Origin: Kluyvera sp036759925 | GTDB lineage: Bacteria > Pseudomonadota > Gammaproteobacteria > Enterobacterales > Enterobacteriaceae | Direction of reading: 5' to 3' | Assembly (NCBI RefSeq): GCF_036759925.1 | Contig: NZ_JAPKIB010000002.1 | Coordinates: forward strand, 310,001 to 374,000 | Length of the DNA stretch: 64,000 nucleotides | Shown: one piece after another, positions 51,889 through 59,795 of the stretch | Layout: every line of letters begins with the position of its first letter | Numbering within the stretch: position 1 is the first letter of the stretch | Notes under the pieces: model-generated | Told to the model about the DNA's origin: nothing | Seen by the model: only the letters and a program-made list of their open reading frames with translations | Databases searched by the model: none | Translations under genes and position numbers: made by a program

Positions 51889-52992
51889 ATGAAAATGAAG
51901 GGTAAAGCGTTACTGGCAGGATGTATTGCGCTGGCATTCAGCAATATGGCATTAGCAGAAAATATTAAAGTTGCTGTTGTTGGCGCGATGTCCGGCCCGG
52001 TTGCGCAGTACGGTGACCAGGAGTTCAGCGGTGCAACTCAGGCGGTTGCCGACATTAACGCCAAGGGCGGCATCAAGGGCAATAAGCTGGAAATCGTAAA
52101 ATACGATGACGCCTGTGACCCGAAACAAGCGGTTGCGGTAGCGAACAAAGTGGTGAATGACGGGATCAAATACGTTATCGGTCACCTCTGCTCCTCCTCA
52201 ACGCAGCCTGCGTCTGATATCTATGAAGATGAAGGTATTTTGATGATCACCCCAGCGGCGACGGCGCCTGAGCTGACCGCGCGTGGCTATAAGCTGATTC
52301 TGCGTACCACCGGTCTGGACTCCGATCAGGGCCCAACCGCGGCGAAATATATCCTCGAGAAAGTGAAACCACAGCGCATCGCGGTCGTTCACGATAAGCA
52401 GCAGTACGGTGAAGGTCTGGCGCGTGCAGTGCAGGATGGCCTGAAGAAAGGCGGCGCGAACGTGGTCTTCTTCGACGGTATCACTGCCGGTGAGAAAGAC
52501 TTCTCCACCCTGGTGGCGCGTCTGAAGAAAGAGAACATCGACTTTGTCTACTTCGGCGGTTATCACCCGGAAATGGGGCAGATCCTGCGTCAGGCGCGTG
52601 CTGCTGGCCTGAAAACCCAATTCATGGGTCCGGAAGGCGTGGCGAACGTTTCACTGTCTAACATTGCGGGCGATTCTGCAGAAGGTCTGCTGGTGACTAA
52701 GCCTAAGAACTACGATCAGGTTCCGGCGAACAAGCCAATTGTAGACGCGATCAAAGCGAAGAAACAGGATCCAAGCGGTGCGTTCGTATGGACCACCTAT
52801 GCTGCACTGCAGTCTCTGCAGGCGGGTCTGAACCACTCTGACGACCCGGCTGAGATCGCGAAATACCTGAAAGCCAATACCGTGGATACCGTCATGGGTC
52901 CGCTGTCGTGGGATGAGAAAGGCGACCTGAAAGGCTTCGAGTTCGGCATCTTTAACTGGCACGCTAACGGTACGGCGACCGACGCGAAGTAA
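51889..52992 (+). CDS. livJ: Leu/Ile/Val-binding protein LivJ
   Basis: 367 aa from MKMKGKALLAGCIALAFSNM, the length of E. coli LivJ. Periplasmic binding protein for leucine, isoleucine and valine with a signal peptide ending MALA. AGGAT is upstream of 51889; the longer frame from 51832 is leader. The ~200 bp leader region is AT-rich, and livJ is Lrp-regulated in E. coli. Paralogous to livK, from which it is separated by panM on the other strand. Confidence 0.97.
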   Translation: MKMKGKALLAGCIALAFSNMALAENIKVAVVGAMSGPVAQYGDQEFSGATQAVADINAKGGIKGNKLEIVKYDDACDPKQAVAVANKVVNDGIKYVIGHLCSSSTQPASDIYEDEGILMITPAATAPELTARGYKLILRTTGLDSDQGPTAAKYILEKVKPQRIAVVHDKQQYGEGLARAVQDGLKKGGANVVFFDGITAGEKDFSTLVARLKKENIDFVYFGGYHPEMGQILRQARAAGLKTQFMGPEGVANVSLSNIAGDSAEGLLVTKPKNYDQVPANKPIVDAIKAKKQDPSGAFVWTTYAALQSLQAGLNHSDDPAEIAKYLKANTVDTVMGPLSWDEKGDLKGFEFGIFNWHANGTATDAK

Positions 52993-52999
52993 TTCGTAC

Positions 53000-53077
53000 G
53001 GCGCTTCTCCGGCGTCGCTACGCTCGGCTGGGCTACCATACTGTAGCCCAGCCGAGGCGTTAGCCGACGCCGGGATC
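53000..53077. repeat. REP-type palindromic repeat pair between livJ and panM
   Basis: Two units in inverted orientation (ggcgtcgctacgctcggctg.. and ..cagccgaggcgttagccgac) between the convergent genes. Confidence 0.75.
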
Positions 53078-53081
53078 GGCA

Positions 53082-53465
53082 CTACCCTCGAACCCAGCCC
53101 TCAGCATGCACCGTAAAGCCCAGCGCTTTGGCAAACGCGGCCGTTTCCAGGCTCTCTTCCGCGCCGGCTTTGCTCAGCGTCCAGCGGCTGACCTGCGGGT
53201 TATCGCGCATCACCTCTTCGACCAGATATTGCCCCACGCCGCGACGGCGGGTGACTTCACGTACGCACAGACCGTTAAGCGTCCCCTGGCTACCGTTGAG
53301 CGTCACTTTCACCGCTGCTAGCAGGCGTTCGTTAAAACGGGCGGCGTACAGGCGGTGGCTCTCATCAAGGTACTGTTCGTCGGGGGGCTGAGCGGGCCAG
53401 ATCTTACCGAGGCAGATGCGGTCCTGATCGGAAAAGGTGTCTAAACGAATGATGGTCAGCTTCAT
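53082..53465 (-). CDS. panM: PanD regulatory factor PanM (PanZ)
   Basis: 127 aa from MKLTIIRLDTFSDQDRICL (E. coli PanM 127 aa). GNAT-fold protein that binds acetyl-CoA or CoA and triggers self-cleavage of the PanD proenzyme, thereby controlling beta-alanine and CoA synthesis. GNAT core VREVTRRRGVGQYLVEEVM is visible. Between livJ and livK as in E. coli. Confidence 0.94.
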   Translation of the reverse strand: MKLTIIRLDTFSDQDRICLGKIWPAQPPDEQYLDESHRLYAARFNERLLAAVKVTLNGSQGTLNGLCVREVTRRRGVGQYLVEEVMRDNPQVSRWTLSKAGAEESLETAAFAKALGFTVHAEGWVRG

Positions 53466-53909
53466 GGGCAGTTTGCTCAAATCTCGAAAATGGTGGTCAG
53501 TGTACTCAATTTATTCTGCCGGACGCTTTCTCTTTTTTGGCTTGTTCCGTAGGGGATTAATTTTTCGATATCCATGCAGACAGTTTGAAACATCATGGAT
53601 CGAAAAATAGTCAGAACTTTAACCTGAAAACCAGCGTTTTATTCGGCTTAATATGTCGTTATTTTATGCTGTCATTCGGGCTTTTTTTTGTTTATCTATA
53701 GCTAAAATCAGAATATTATCTTTTCTTAATAGACTGAAAAATAGAGAATTTAGTCTGTTTTTAGCCAAAAAGCTGCGCTAACTCATTAAAGATAATGGCA
53801 AAAGTAGCGTTGTATATTAAAAGTACAGAATGCTTTTTAACCACCACACAACAAAATATATGCACGCCACGACGTGTAAATACGACATCACGAATGGGGA
53901 TCCCGAAGT
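53466..53909. other. panM-livK intergenic region
   Basis: 444 bp without a gene and strongly AT-rich. It contains an imperfect inverted repeat (53560-53608, listed separately) and T-rich tracts at 53680-53770. Lrp controls livK in E. coli and binds AT-rich DNA; no Lrp site is assigned. It also holds the divergent panM promoter. Confidence 0.5.
53560..53608. repeat. imperfect inverted repeat upstream of livK
   Basis: Left arm atttttcgatatccatg (53560-53576) and right arm catggatcgaaaaat (53594-53608) pair at all 15 bases apart from a 2-nt bulge, with a 17-nt loop. It is not near a gene end and lacks a T-run, so a simple terminator role is unlikely. Confidence 0.65.
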
Positions 53910-55019
53910 ATGAAAAGGAATACAAAAACAGTAATCGCAGGGATGATCGCGCTGGCTATGTCTCACGCGGCGATGGCAGACGATATTAAGGTAGCGGTTG
54001 TCGGTGCGATGTCCGGCCCGGTTGCCCAGTGGGGCGACATGGAGTTCAACGGCGCGCGCCAGGCCATTAAAGACATCAATGCCAAAGGCGGCATTAAGGG
54101 TGACAAGCTGGTCGGCGTTGAGTACGACGATGCCTGTGATCCGAAACAAGCGGTGGCGGTCGCGAACAAAATCGTTAACGACGGCATCAAATACGTGATT
54201 GGCCACCTCTGCTCCTCCTCCACGCAGCCCGCGTCTGACATCTATGAAGACGAAGGCATTCTGATGATCTCCCCGGGTGCGACTAACCCAGAGCTGACCC
54301 AGCGTGGCTACCATTACATCATGCGTACCGCTGGCCTGGACTCCTCTCAGGGCCCAACCGCCGCGAACTACATCCTGAATAAAGTGAAACCGCAGCGCAT
54401 CGCCATCATTCATGACAAACAGCAGTACGGTGAAGGCCTTGCGCGTTCCGTGCAGGAAGGTCTGAAGGCGGGCAAAGCCAATATCGTCTTCTTCGACGGC
54501 ATTACTGCCGGTGAAAAAGATTTCTCCGCGCTGATTGCCCGTCTGCAAAAAGAGAACATCGACTTCGTTTACTACGGTGGCTACTACCCGGAAATGGGGC
54601 AGATGCTGCGCCAGGCGCGCGCGGTTGGCCTGAAAACGCAGTTTATGGGTCCAGAAGGTGTGGGCAACGCGTCGCTGTCTAACATCGCGGGTAACGCGGC
54701 GGAAGGCATGCTGGTGACCATGCCAAAACGCTATGACCAGGATCCAGCAAACAGCGCTATCGTCGATGCCCTGAAAGCGCAGAAGAAAGATCCAACCGGT
54801 CCGTACGTGTGGATCACCTACGCTGCCGTGCAGTCTCTGGCGACCGCCATGGAACGTACCGGTAGCGATGATCCTCAGGCGCTGATCAAAGACTTAAAAG
54901 CAAACGGTGCGAAAACCGTGATTGGGCCGCTGAGCTGGGACGACAAAGGCGATCTGAAAGGATTTGAATTTGGGGTCTTCCAGTGGCATACCGACGGCTC
55001 ATCCACCGCGGTGAAGTAA
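53910..55019 (+). CDS. livK: leucine-specific binding protein LivK
   Basis: 369 aa with a signal peptide (MKRNTKTVIAGMIALAMSHAAMA). Periplasmic leucine receptor for the LivHMGF transporter. Very similar to LivJ (HLCSSSTQPASDIYEDEGIL in both), showing duplication of an ancestral gene. First gene of livKHMGF; a hairpin separates it from livH and probably keeps the binding protein in excess. Confidence 0.97.
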   Translation: MKRNTKTVIAGMIALAMSHAAMADDIKVAVVGAMSGPVAQWGDMEFNGARQAIKDINAKGGIKGDKLVGVEYDDACDPKQAVAVANKIVNDGIKYVIGHLCSSSTQPASDIYEDEGILMISPGATNPELTQRGYHYIMRTAGLDSSQGPTAANYILNKVKPQRIAIIHDKQQYGEGLARSVQEGLKAGKANIVFFDGITAGEKDFSALIARLQKENIDFVYYGGYYPEMGQMLRQARAVGLKTQFMGPEGVGNASLSNIAGNAAEGMLVTMPKRYDQDPANSAIVDALKAQKKDPTGPYVWITYAAVQSLATAMERTGSDDPQALIKDLKANGAKTVIGPLSWDDKGDLKGFEFGVFQWHTDGSSTAVK

Positions 55020-55029
55020 CCTTCATTCC

Positions 55030-55056
55030 CCCCTGGCGGGCGTAGACCCGCAGGGG
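55030..55056 (+). terminator. intra-operon hairpin between livK and livH
   Basis: CCCC-TG-g-CGGG / CCCG-CA-GGGG stem with one bulged G and a 6-nt loop, and no strong T-run. Likely stabilises livK mRNA or reduces read-through to livHMGF. Confidence 0.5.
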
Positions 55057-55073
55057 TAGCAAAAGGCTAATTT

Positions 55074-56000
55074 ATGTCAGAGCAGGTTCTCTACTTTGTG
55101 CAGCAGATGTTTAACGGCGTAACGCTGGGAAGCACCTATGCACTGATCGCCATCGGTTACACCATGGTGTACGGGATTATCGGCATGATCAACTTCGCCC
55201 ACGGCGAGGTATACATGATCGGTAGTTATGTCTCCTTTATGATTATCGCCGCATTAATGATGATGGGCATCGACACCGGCTGGCTTCTGGTAGCGGCCGG
55301 ATTCATCGGGGCGATTGTGATTGCCAGCGCCTACGGCTGGAGCATTGAACGCGTGGCCTACCGCCCGGTACGTAGCTCCAAGCGTCTGATTGCGCTGATC
55401 TCCGCCATCGGGATGTCCATCTTCCTGCAAAACTACGTCAGTCTGACCGAAGGCTCGCGCGATATCGCGCTGCCAAGCCTGTTTAACGGCCAGTGGATTG
55501 TCGGCAGCAGTGAAAACTTCTCCGCGTCCATCACCACCATGCAGCTGGTTATCTGGATTGTGACCTTCGTGGCCATGCTGGCGCTGACGCTGTTTATTCG
55601 CTACTCCCGTATGGGCCGCGCCTGTCGTGCCTGCGCGGAAGACCTGAAGATGGCGAGCCTGCTCGGCATTAACACCGACCGCGTGATTGCCCTGACGTTT
55701 GTCATTGGCGCGGCGATGGCGGCGGTGGCGGGCGTGCTGCTGGGTCAGTTCTACGGCGTTATCAACCCGTATATCGGCTTTATGGCCGGGATGAAGGCCT
55801 TCACCGCAGCGGTTCTGGGCGGTATCGGCAGTATTCCTGGGGCGATGATTGGTGGGCTGATTCTCGGCATCGCGGAAGCGCTGTCCTCCGCGTATCTGAG
55901 CACCGAATATAAAGACGTTGTGTCGTTCGCGCTGCTGATCGTGGTGCTGCTGGTGATGCCGACCGGTATCCTGGGCCGCCCGGAGGTAGAGAAAGTATGA
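55074..56000 (+). CDS. livH: branched-chain amino-acid permease LivH
   Basis: 308 aa, the length of E. coli LivH. Inner-membrane permease of the LIV ABC transporter with about eight helices (for example GVTLGSTYALIAIGYTMVYG and the loop EALSSAYLSTEYKD). Forms the channel with LivM. Overlaps livM by 4 bp. Confidence 0.97.
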   Translation: MSEQVLYFVQQMFNGVTLGSTYALIAIGYTMVYGIIGMINFAHGEVYMIGSYVSFMIIAALMMMGIDTGWLLVAAGFIGAIVIASAYGWSIERVAYRPVRSSKRLIALISAIGMSIFLQNYVSLTEGSRDIALPSLFNGQWIVGSSENFSASITTMQLVIWIVTFVAMLALTLFIRYSRMGRACRACAEDLKMASLLGINTDRVIALTFVIGAAMAAVAGVLLGQFYGVINPYIGFMAGMKAFTAAVLGGIGSIPGAMIGGLILGIAEALSSAYLSTEYKDVVSFALLIVVLLVMPTGILGRPEVEKV

Positions 56001-57277
56001 AACCGATGCAATTTGCGATGGCGCTGCTGTCGGCGGCGATGTTCTTTGTCCTGGCTGGCGTCTTTATGGGCGTTCAGTTACAGCTCGACGGTACCAAACT
56101 GGTGGTCGGCAGCGCGGCGGATATCCGCTGGCAGTGGATCTTTATCGGCACCGCGGTGGTCTTTTTCTTCCAGATGCTGCGCCCGTTATTCCAGAAGGGG
56201 CTGAAAAGCGTCTCCGGGCCGAAGTTTATTCTGCCTGCCATTGACGGCTCGACGGTCAAACAGAAGCTGTTCCTGGTGGCGGTACTGGTGATCGCCGTGG
56301 CGTGGCCGTTTATGGTTTCACGTGGCACGGTCGATATTGCCACCCTGACCATGATTTATATCATCCTTGGCCTTGGCTTGAACGTGGTGGTGGGGCTTTC
56401 CGGCCTGTTGGTGCTCGGTTACGGTGGCTTCTATGCCATCGGTGCTTACACCTTTGCGCTGCTGAACCACTATTACGGTCTCGGCTTCTGGACCTGTCTG
56501 CCAATCGCGGGGCTGGTCTCGGCGGCGGCGGGCTTCCTGCTGGGCTTCCCGGTACTGCGTCTGCGCGGTGACTATCTGGCGATTGTGACCTTAGGCTTCG
56601 GCGAAATCGTCCGTATCCTGCTGCTCAACAACACTGAGATTACCGGCGGTCCGAATGGTATCAGCCAGATCCCGAAACCGACCTTCTTCGGCCTGGAGTT
56701 CAGCCGCAGCGCCCGTGAAGGCGGCTGGGATACCTTCAGCAACTTCTTTAACGTCAAGTACGACCCGTCCGACCGCGTGATCTTCCTTTATCTGGTGGCG
56801 CTGCTGCTGGTGGTGTTGAGCCTGTTTGTCATCAACCGCCTGCTGCGCATGCCGCTGGGGCGTGCGTGGGAAGCGCTGCGTGAAGATGAAATTGCCTGTC
56901 GCTCGCTGGGCCTGAGCCCAACGCGCATCAAGCTGACCGCCTTTACCATCAGCGCCGCGTTTGCTGGTTTTGCCGGTACGCTGTTTGCCGCGCGCCAGGG
57001 CTTTGTCAGCCCGGAATCCTTTACCTTTGCCGAGTCGGCCTTCGTGCTGGCGATTGTAGTGCTGGGCGGGATGGGCTCGCAGTTTGCGGTTATTCTCGCC
57101 GCCGTCCTGCTGGTGGTGTCGCGCGAACTGATGCGTGACTTCAACGAATACAGCATGCTGATGCTGGGTGGTTTGATGGTTCTGATGATGATCTGGCGTC
57201 CGCAGGGGCTTCTGCCGATGACCCGTCCGCAGCTCAAGCTGAAAAGCGGGAAAGCGAAAGAAGGAGAGCAGGCATGA
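55997..57277 (+). CDS. livM: branched-chain amino-acid permease LivM
   Basis: 426 aa (E. coli 425). Second permease subunit, about ten helices, with the conserved GLGLNVVVGLSGLLVLGYGGF and the ATPase-contact region EALREDEIACRSLGL. Starts in an ATGA overlap with livH and ends in an ATGA overlap with livG. Confidence 0.97.
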   Translation: MKPMQFAMALLSAAMFFVLAGVFMGVQLQLDGTKLVVGSAADIRWQWIFIGTAVVFFFQMLRPLFQKGLKSVSGPKFILPAIDGSTVKQKLFLVAVLVIAVAWPFMVSRGTVDIATLTMIYIILGLGLNVVVGLSGLLVLGYGGFYAIGAYTFALLNHYYGLGFWTCLPIAGLVSAAAGFLLGFPVLRLRGDYLAIVTLGFGEIVRILLLNNTEITGGPNGISQIPKPTFFGLEFSRSAREGGWDTFSNFFNVKYDPSDRVIFLYLVALLLVVLSLFVINRLLRMPLGRAWEALREDEIACRSLGLSPTRIKLTAFTISAAFAGFAGTLFAARQGFVSPESFTFAESAFVLAIVVLGGMGSQFAVILAAVLLVVSRELMRDFNEYSMLMLGGLMVLMMIWRPQGLLPMTRPQLKLKSGKAKEGEQA

Positions 57278-58041
57278 GTCAGCCATTATTATCCGTTAAC
57301 GGCCTGATGATGCGTTTTGGCGGCCTGCTGGCGGTTAACAACGTCGCCCTGGAGCTGCATCCTCAGGAAATTGTCTCCCTGATTGGCCCGAACGGCGCGG
57401 GGAAAACCACGGTCTTTAACTGCCTGACCGGCTTCTACAAGCCGACCGGCGGCACCATTATGCTGCGCGACCAGCATCTGGAAGGGCTGCCGGGTCAGCA
57501 GATTGCCCGCATGGGCGTGGTGCGTACCTTCCAGCACGTGCGTCTGTTCCGCGAAATGACGGTGATTGAAAATCTGCTGGTGGCACAACACCAGCAGCTG
57601 AAAACCGGGGTATTCTCCGGCCTGCTGAAAACCCCGTCGTTCAAGCGCGCGCAAAGTGAAGCGCTGGACCGCGCCGCCACCTGGCTTGAGCGTATCGGCC
57701 TGTTAGAGCACGCTAACCGTCAGGCCAGCAACCTGGCCTACGGTGACCAGCGTCGTCTGGAGATTGCCCGCTGCATGGTGACGCAGCCGGAAATCCTGAT
57801 GCTCGACGAACCGGCGGCGGGCCTTAACCCGAAAGAGACCAAAGAGCTGGACGAGCTGATTGCCGAGCTGCGTAACCATCACAACACCACGATCCTGCTG
57901 ATTGAGCACGATATGAAGCTGGTGATGGGCATTTCCGATCGCATCTACGTGGTGAATCAGGGGACGCCGCTGGCGAACGGTACGCCGGAAGAGATCCGCA
58001 ACAACCCGGACGTGATCCGCGCCTATTTAGGTGAAGCATAA
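57274..58041 (+). CDS. livG: branched-chain amino-acid ABC transporter ATPase LivG
   Basis: 255 aa. Walker A GPNGAGKTT, the LIV-type signature NLAYGDQRRLEIARC (in place of LSGGQ) and Walker B LMLDEPAAGLNP are visible. Pairs with LivF to power LivHM. Confidence 0.97.
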   Translation: MSQPLLSVNGLMMRFGGLLAVNNVALELHPQEIVSLIGPNGAGKTTVFNCLTGFYKPTGGTIMLRDQHLEGLPGQQIARMGVVRTFQHVRLFREMTVIENLLVAQHQQLKTGVFSGLLKTPSFKRAQSEALDRAATWLERIGLLEHANRQASNLAYGDQRRLEIARCMVTQPEILMLDEPAAGLNPKETKELDELIAELRNHHNTTILLIEHDMKLVMGISDRIYVVNQGTPLANGTPEEIRNNPDVIRAYLGEA

Positions 58042-58058
58042 TGGGGGCGAGGCAGAAT

Positions 58059-58772
58059 ATGGATAAAGTGATGTTATCGTTTGATAAAGTCAGCGCCCAC
58101 TACGGCAAAATTCAGGCGCTGCATGACGTCAGCCTGCATATCAATCAGGGCGAAATTGTGACCTTGATTGGCGCGAACGGCGCGGGTAAAACCACGCTGC
58201 TCGGCACATTATGCGGCGACCCGCGCGCCACCAGCGGACGCATTGTCTTTGATGATAAAGACATTACCGACTGGCAGACGGCGAAAATCATGCGTGAAGC
58301 GGTGGCGATTGTCCCGGAAGGGCGTCGCGTCTTCTCGCGTATGACGGTGGAAGAGAACCTGGCGATGGGCGGTTTTTTTGCCGACCGCGACCAGTTCCAG
58401 GAGCGCATCAAATGGGTGTATGACCTGTTCCCACGCCTGCTTGAGCGCCGTATCCAGCGTGCGGGCACCATGTCCGGCGGTGAGCAGCAGATGCTGGCAA
58501 TTGGCCGTGCATTGATGAGCCAGCCGCGCCTGCTGCTGCTCGATGAGCCTTCCCTGGGGCTGGCCCCGATTATCATCCAGCAGATTTTCGACACCATCGA
58601 GCAGCTGCGTAAGCAGGGCATGACCATCTTCCTCGTCGAGCAGAACGCCAACCAGGCGCTGAAGCTCGCCGACCGCGGCTACGTGCTGGAAAACGGCCAC
58701 GTGGTGCTGGAAGACACCGGTGATGCACTGCTGGCGAATGAAGCGGTGCGCAGCGCGTACCTCGGCGGTTAA
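58059..58772 (+). CDS. livF: branched-chain amino-acid ABC transporter ATPase LivF
   Basis: 237 aa from MDKVMLSFDKVSAHYGKIQA, the length of E. coli LivF. Walker A GANGAGKTT, signature MSGGEQQMLAIGRA and Walker B LLLDEPSLGLAP. An ATG at 58041, overlapping livG, would add six residues (MGARQN) but lacks homology; the site GGGGCGAGG fits 58059. Last gene of the operon; followed by a REP unit and a terminator. Confidence 0.96.
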   Translation: MDKVMLSFDKVSAHYGKIQALHDVSLHINQGEIVTLIGANGAGKTTLLGTLCGDPRATSGRIVFDDKDITDWQTAKIMREAVAIVPEGRRVFSRMTVEENLAMGGFFADRDQFQERIKWVYDLFPRLLERRIQRAGTMSGGEQQMLAIGRALMSQPRLLLLDEPSLGLAPIIIQQIFDTIEQLRKQGMTIFLVEQNANQALKLADRGYVLENGHVVLEDTGDALLANEAVRSAYLGG

Positions 58773-58793
58773 TTCGTCGCCATCCGGCAACCT

Positions 58794-58829
58794 GTAGCCC
58801 GGGCGAGGCGCTTGCGCCGACCCCGGGGG
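58794..58829. repeat. REP-type repeat after livF
   Basis: tgtagcccgggcgaggcgct..gaccccggggga, one unit; lies between livF and its terminator. Confidence 0.75.
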
Positions 58830-58851
58830 AACTTCCCGCACGAAAACATTT

Positions 58852-58876
58852 AAAAGAGCCTGATGGCTCTTTTTTT
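58852..58876 (+). terminator. intrinsic terminator of livKHMGF
   Basis: AAAAGAGCC-tgat-GGCTCTTTT stem and a run of T. The end of the T-run coincides with the -35 element of the phd-doc promoter. Confidence 0.88.
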
Positions 58877-58909
58877 GTACATATATGTTGTACAATTAAT
58901 AAGTACAAC
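58875..58909 (+). promoter_or_regulatory. phd-doc promoter and operator
   Basis: Possible -35 TTGTAC (58875-58880), 16-bp spacer, -10 TAATAA (58897-58902). A perfect inverted repeat GTTGTAC (58887-58893) / GTACAAC (58903-58909) with a 9-bp spacer covers the -10, and the -35 is a third copy of the half-site TTGTAC. This fits autoregulation by the antitoxin. Confidence 0.68.
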
Positions 58910-58922
58910 TATGGAGGTCATT

Positions 58923-59144
58923 ATGCGTACGGTTAACTATAGCGAGGCACGACAGAATCTAGCCGAAGTGCTGGAGAGCGCCGTGACGGGCGTACCAGTC
59001 ACCATCACACGTCGTGGGCATAAACCTGCGGTCATCATTAGCGCCGAAGAGTTTGAGCGTTATCAGGCCGCCAGACTCGACGACGAATTTGCGGCCATCA
59101 TGTCGGTTCACGGTAACGAGATTGAGGAGTTGGCGGATAAATGA
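58923..59144 (+). CDS. Phd/YefM-family antitoxin
   Basis: 73 aa. N-terminal DNA-binding part VNYSEARQNLAEVLESAVTG, then VPVTITRRGHKPAVIISAEEFERY typical of the Phd/YefM fold, and a C-terminal tail (LDDEFAAIMSVHGNEIEELADK) that should bind the toxin. GGAGGT lies 5 nt before the ATG. The stop overlaps the toxin start (ATGA), the usual antitoxin-first order. It sits between livF and ugpB, which are neighbours in E. coli. Confidence 0.92.
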   Translation: MRTVNYSEARQNLAEVLESAVTGVPVTITRRGHKPAVIISAEEFERYQAARLDDEFAAIMSVHGNEIEELADK

Positions 59145-59509
59145 ACCTTCAGATTATCTCAGCGGAAGAGATAATAGCGTTTCATGACAGGCTGCTCCGC
59201 GTTACGCCTGGTGTTGTGGGCATGCCTGACCCCGGGCGTGCGGAAGCGTTAATGTATCGGGTGCTTAACCGAATCGAATATGAGGGTGTGACTGACGTGT
59301 GGCTACTGGCAGCAATGCATCTGCTGGCTATTTCACGAGGGCATATTTTCAATGATGGTAATAAGCGCACCGCGCTGTTTATCACGCTGCTGTTTTTAAA
59401 ACGCAACGGCATTGCGCTTGCGGCCAATCCGGATTTTGTGGCGATGACGGTTGAGTCTGCCGCAGGCCAGTTGACGCTGGAGCAAATAGCCTCCCGCCTG
59501 CGCGGATAA
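59141..59509 (+). CDS. doc: Doc-family toxin (Fic fold)
   Basis: 122 aa. Contains HIFNDGNKRTALF (residues 68-80), the Doc form of the Fic motif (HxFxD-x-NKR; H68, D72, K75). In phage P1 Doc this variant phosphorylates EF-Tu and blocks translation rather than AMPylating proteins. Length and order match Doc. Starts inside the antitoxin end (ATGA). It is intact, so the pair is probably active; ends before a REP unit. Confidence 0.92.
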   Translation: MNLQIISAEEIIAFHDRLLRVTPGVVGMPDPGRAEALMYRVLNRIEYEGVTDVWLLAAMHLLAISRGHIFNDGNKRTALFITLLFLKRNGIALAANPDFVAMTVESAAGQLTLEQIASRLRG

Positions 59510-59560
59510 CCCCAGCAGCGCTTCGCCGGATAAGATGCGCCAGCATCGCCGTCCGGCAAC

Positions 59561-59597
59561 CCGTATCCCGGGCGAGGTGCTTGCACCGACCCCGGGA
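59561..59597. repeat. REP-like unit between doc and ugpB
   Basis: tatcccgggcgaggtgcttg..gaccccggga, a slightly diverged copy of the unit found after livF; the two flank the phd-doc module in the same orientation. Confidence 0.7.
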
Positions 59598-59712
59598 ACA
59601 GCACTTTCCCTATACGTGTCATAGCTCCCACTTTCCCTTCTTAGAACCGTCACCGCCTTGCCATCCCTTTGTCGCCTTACTATCTTTTTTTTGTAATAAA
59701 AAAGTTATTTTT

Positions 59713-59732
59713 CTGTCATTCGAGCATGTCAT
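59713..59732 (+). promoter_or_regulatory. possible PhoB-binding region upstream of ugpB
   Basis: Two TGTCAT elements (59714-59719 and 59727-59732) lie 64-82 bp before ugpB. The spacing of 13 bp differs from the 11-bp repeat of canonical Pho boxes. The surrounding sequence closely resembles the known PhoB-controlled ugp promoter of E. coli, so regulation by phosphate starvation is likely; the exact half-sites are not certain. Confidence 0.45.
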
Positions 59733-59795
59733 GTTACCCCCGCGAACATAAAACGCGTGATATCGCGCATCCCGGCACAAAAAGAGAGATAACCG

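Noticed and set aside
4685..59597. repeated GC-rich units considered as a CRISPR array
   Set aside because: The copies are dispersed singly or in inverted pairs between genes across the window, not regularly spaced with unique spacers; they are REP-type palindromes.
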